NCBI RefSeq assembly: GCF_000454545.1 | Contig: NZ_CM002139.1 | Span: forward strand, 2,714,993-2,729,397 | Length of the DNA: 14,405 bases | Source: Xanthomonas cassavae CFBP 4642 | GTDB lineage: Bacteria > Pseudomonadota > Gammaproteobacteria > Xanthomonadales > Xanthomonadaceae | Direction of reading: 5' to 3' | Part shown: positions 14,311 to 14,405 of the stretch, piece by piece | Position numbering within the stretch: the stretch's first letter is position 1 | Layout of the letters: each line of letters opens with the position of its first letter | Made by a program: the position numbers and the translations under genes | The notes under the pieces: generated by a model | The model's input: the letters and a program-made list of their open reading frames with translations, nothing else | Told to the model about the DNA's origin: nothing | The model's database searches: none

Positions 14311-14405
14311 TGAGTAGCGCCTTAGTTTGGAGTCCAATTCCCTACCCCGAGGAGATTGGACGTGAAGAAGCGTTTTTCCGAAGAACAGATCATTGGCTTC
14401 CTTCG
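14311..14405 (+). mobile_element. IS3-family insertion sequence, left end
   Basis: From 14311 the sequence begins TGAGTAGCGCC, with the 5' TG usual for IS3-family ends, followed by about 50 bases of leader with a TTGGAGTCCAA palindrome (14327-14337), a GAGGAG ribosome site and the transposase orfA start. The junction with the oxygenase gene is placed at 14310/14311 from the TG and from loss of oxygenase similarity. The far end is outside the window, so the target duplication cannot be checked. Confidence 0.75.
14362..14405 (+). CDS. IS3-family transposase OrfA, N-terminal fragment
   Basis: The first 14 full codons read MKKRFSEEQIIGFL from a GTG start with GAGGAG (14349-14354) seven bases ahead. 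This is the well-known N-terminus of the helix-turn-helix OrfA of IS3-family elements of the IS2/IS407 type. The gene runs off the right edge, so completeness and the orfB frameshift are unknown. It is transcribed away from the truncated operon. Confidence 0.85.
   Translation, partial: MKKRFSEEQIIGFL

Noticed and set aside
1..14405. CRISPR array, tRNA or rRNA genes
   Set aside because: No regularly spaced long repeats, no cloverleaf-like sequence and no rRNA-like segments were recognised on either strand.

Overview
The window comes from a high-GC proteobacterium. Gene content (TraG/DUF3742 of the PFL_47xx-type integrative conjugative elements, a TonB-dependent siderophore receptor, a peptide-export operon with a TonB-like lipoprotein) suggests Xanthomonadaceae or Burkholderiales, but the sequence alone does not settle this. 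It looks like an accessory mosaic: both edges lie inside insertion sequences, each of which has cut a gene.

Layout. 1-89: end and transposase start of an IS5-family element. 90-891 (-): N-terminal part of an Mrr-like nuclease/STAND NTPase gene, a candidate phage-defence gene, cut by that IS at a CTAG target. 956-1069 (-): a possible 37-residue secreted peptide. About 1110-1490: no gene recognised. 1513-3692 (+): TonB-dependent siderophore receptor whose signal peptide appears to be out of frame. 3886-5400 (+): TraG N-terminal-domain conjugation protein, convergent with 5416-5778 (-), a DUF3742 protein; these look like the tail of a conjugative-element transfer module cut off from the rest. 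5806-6439 (-): vapBC toxin-antitoxin pair with a clear palindromic operator. 6480-6788: non-coding, with three AAGGGG units at exact 21-bp spacing.

6789-14310 (-) is the most interesting part. Eight tightly packed or overlapping genes read leftward: a beheaded 2OG-Fe(II) oxygenase, a prolyl-4-hydroxylase-like 2OG-Fe(II) oxygenase, a protein resembling the HExxH peptide-modification family but with the motif changed to QEASR, a lipoprotein with a TonB C-terminal-like domain, a MacA/HlyD-type adaptor, a MacB/LolD-type ATPase without its permease, a very short HlyD-like adaptor without lipoyl/hairpin region, and a bacteriocin-type ABC exporter with an apparently intact C39 leader peptidase. Together they read as a RiPP-like route: make a leader-bearing peptide, hydroxylate it, cleave the leader at the inner membrane, export it. 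No precursor peptide is visible. An IS3-family element (14311 onward) has removed the start of the first oxygenase and whatever lay upstream, probably including the promoter and perhaps the precursor gene.

All family names are from reading the translations and from memory of the families; no searches were run.
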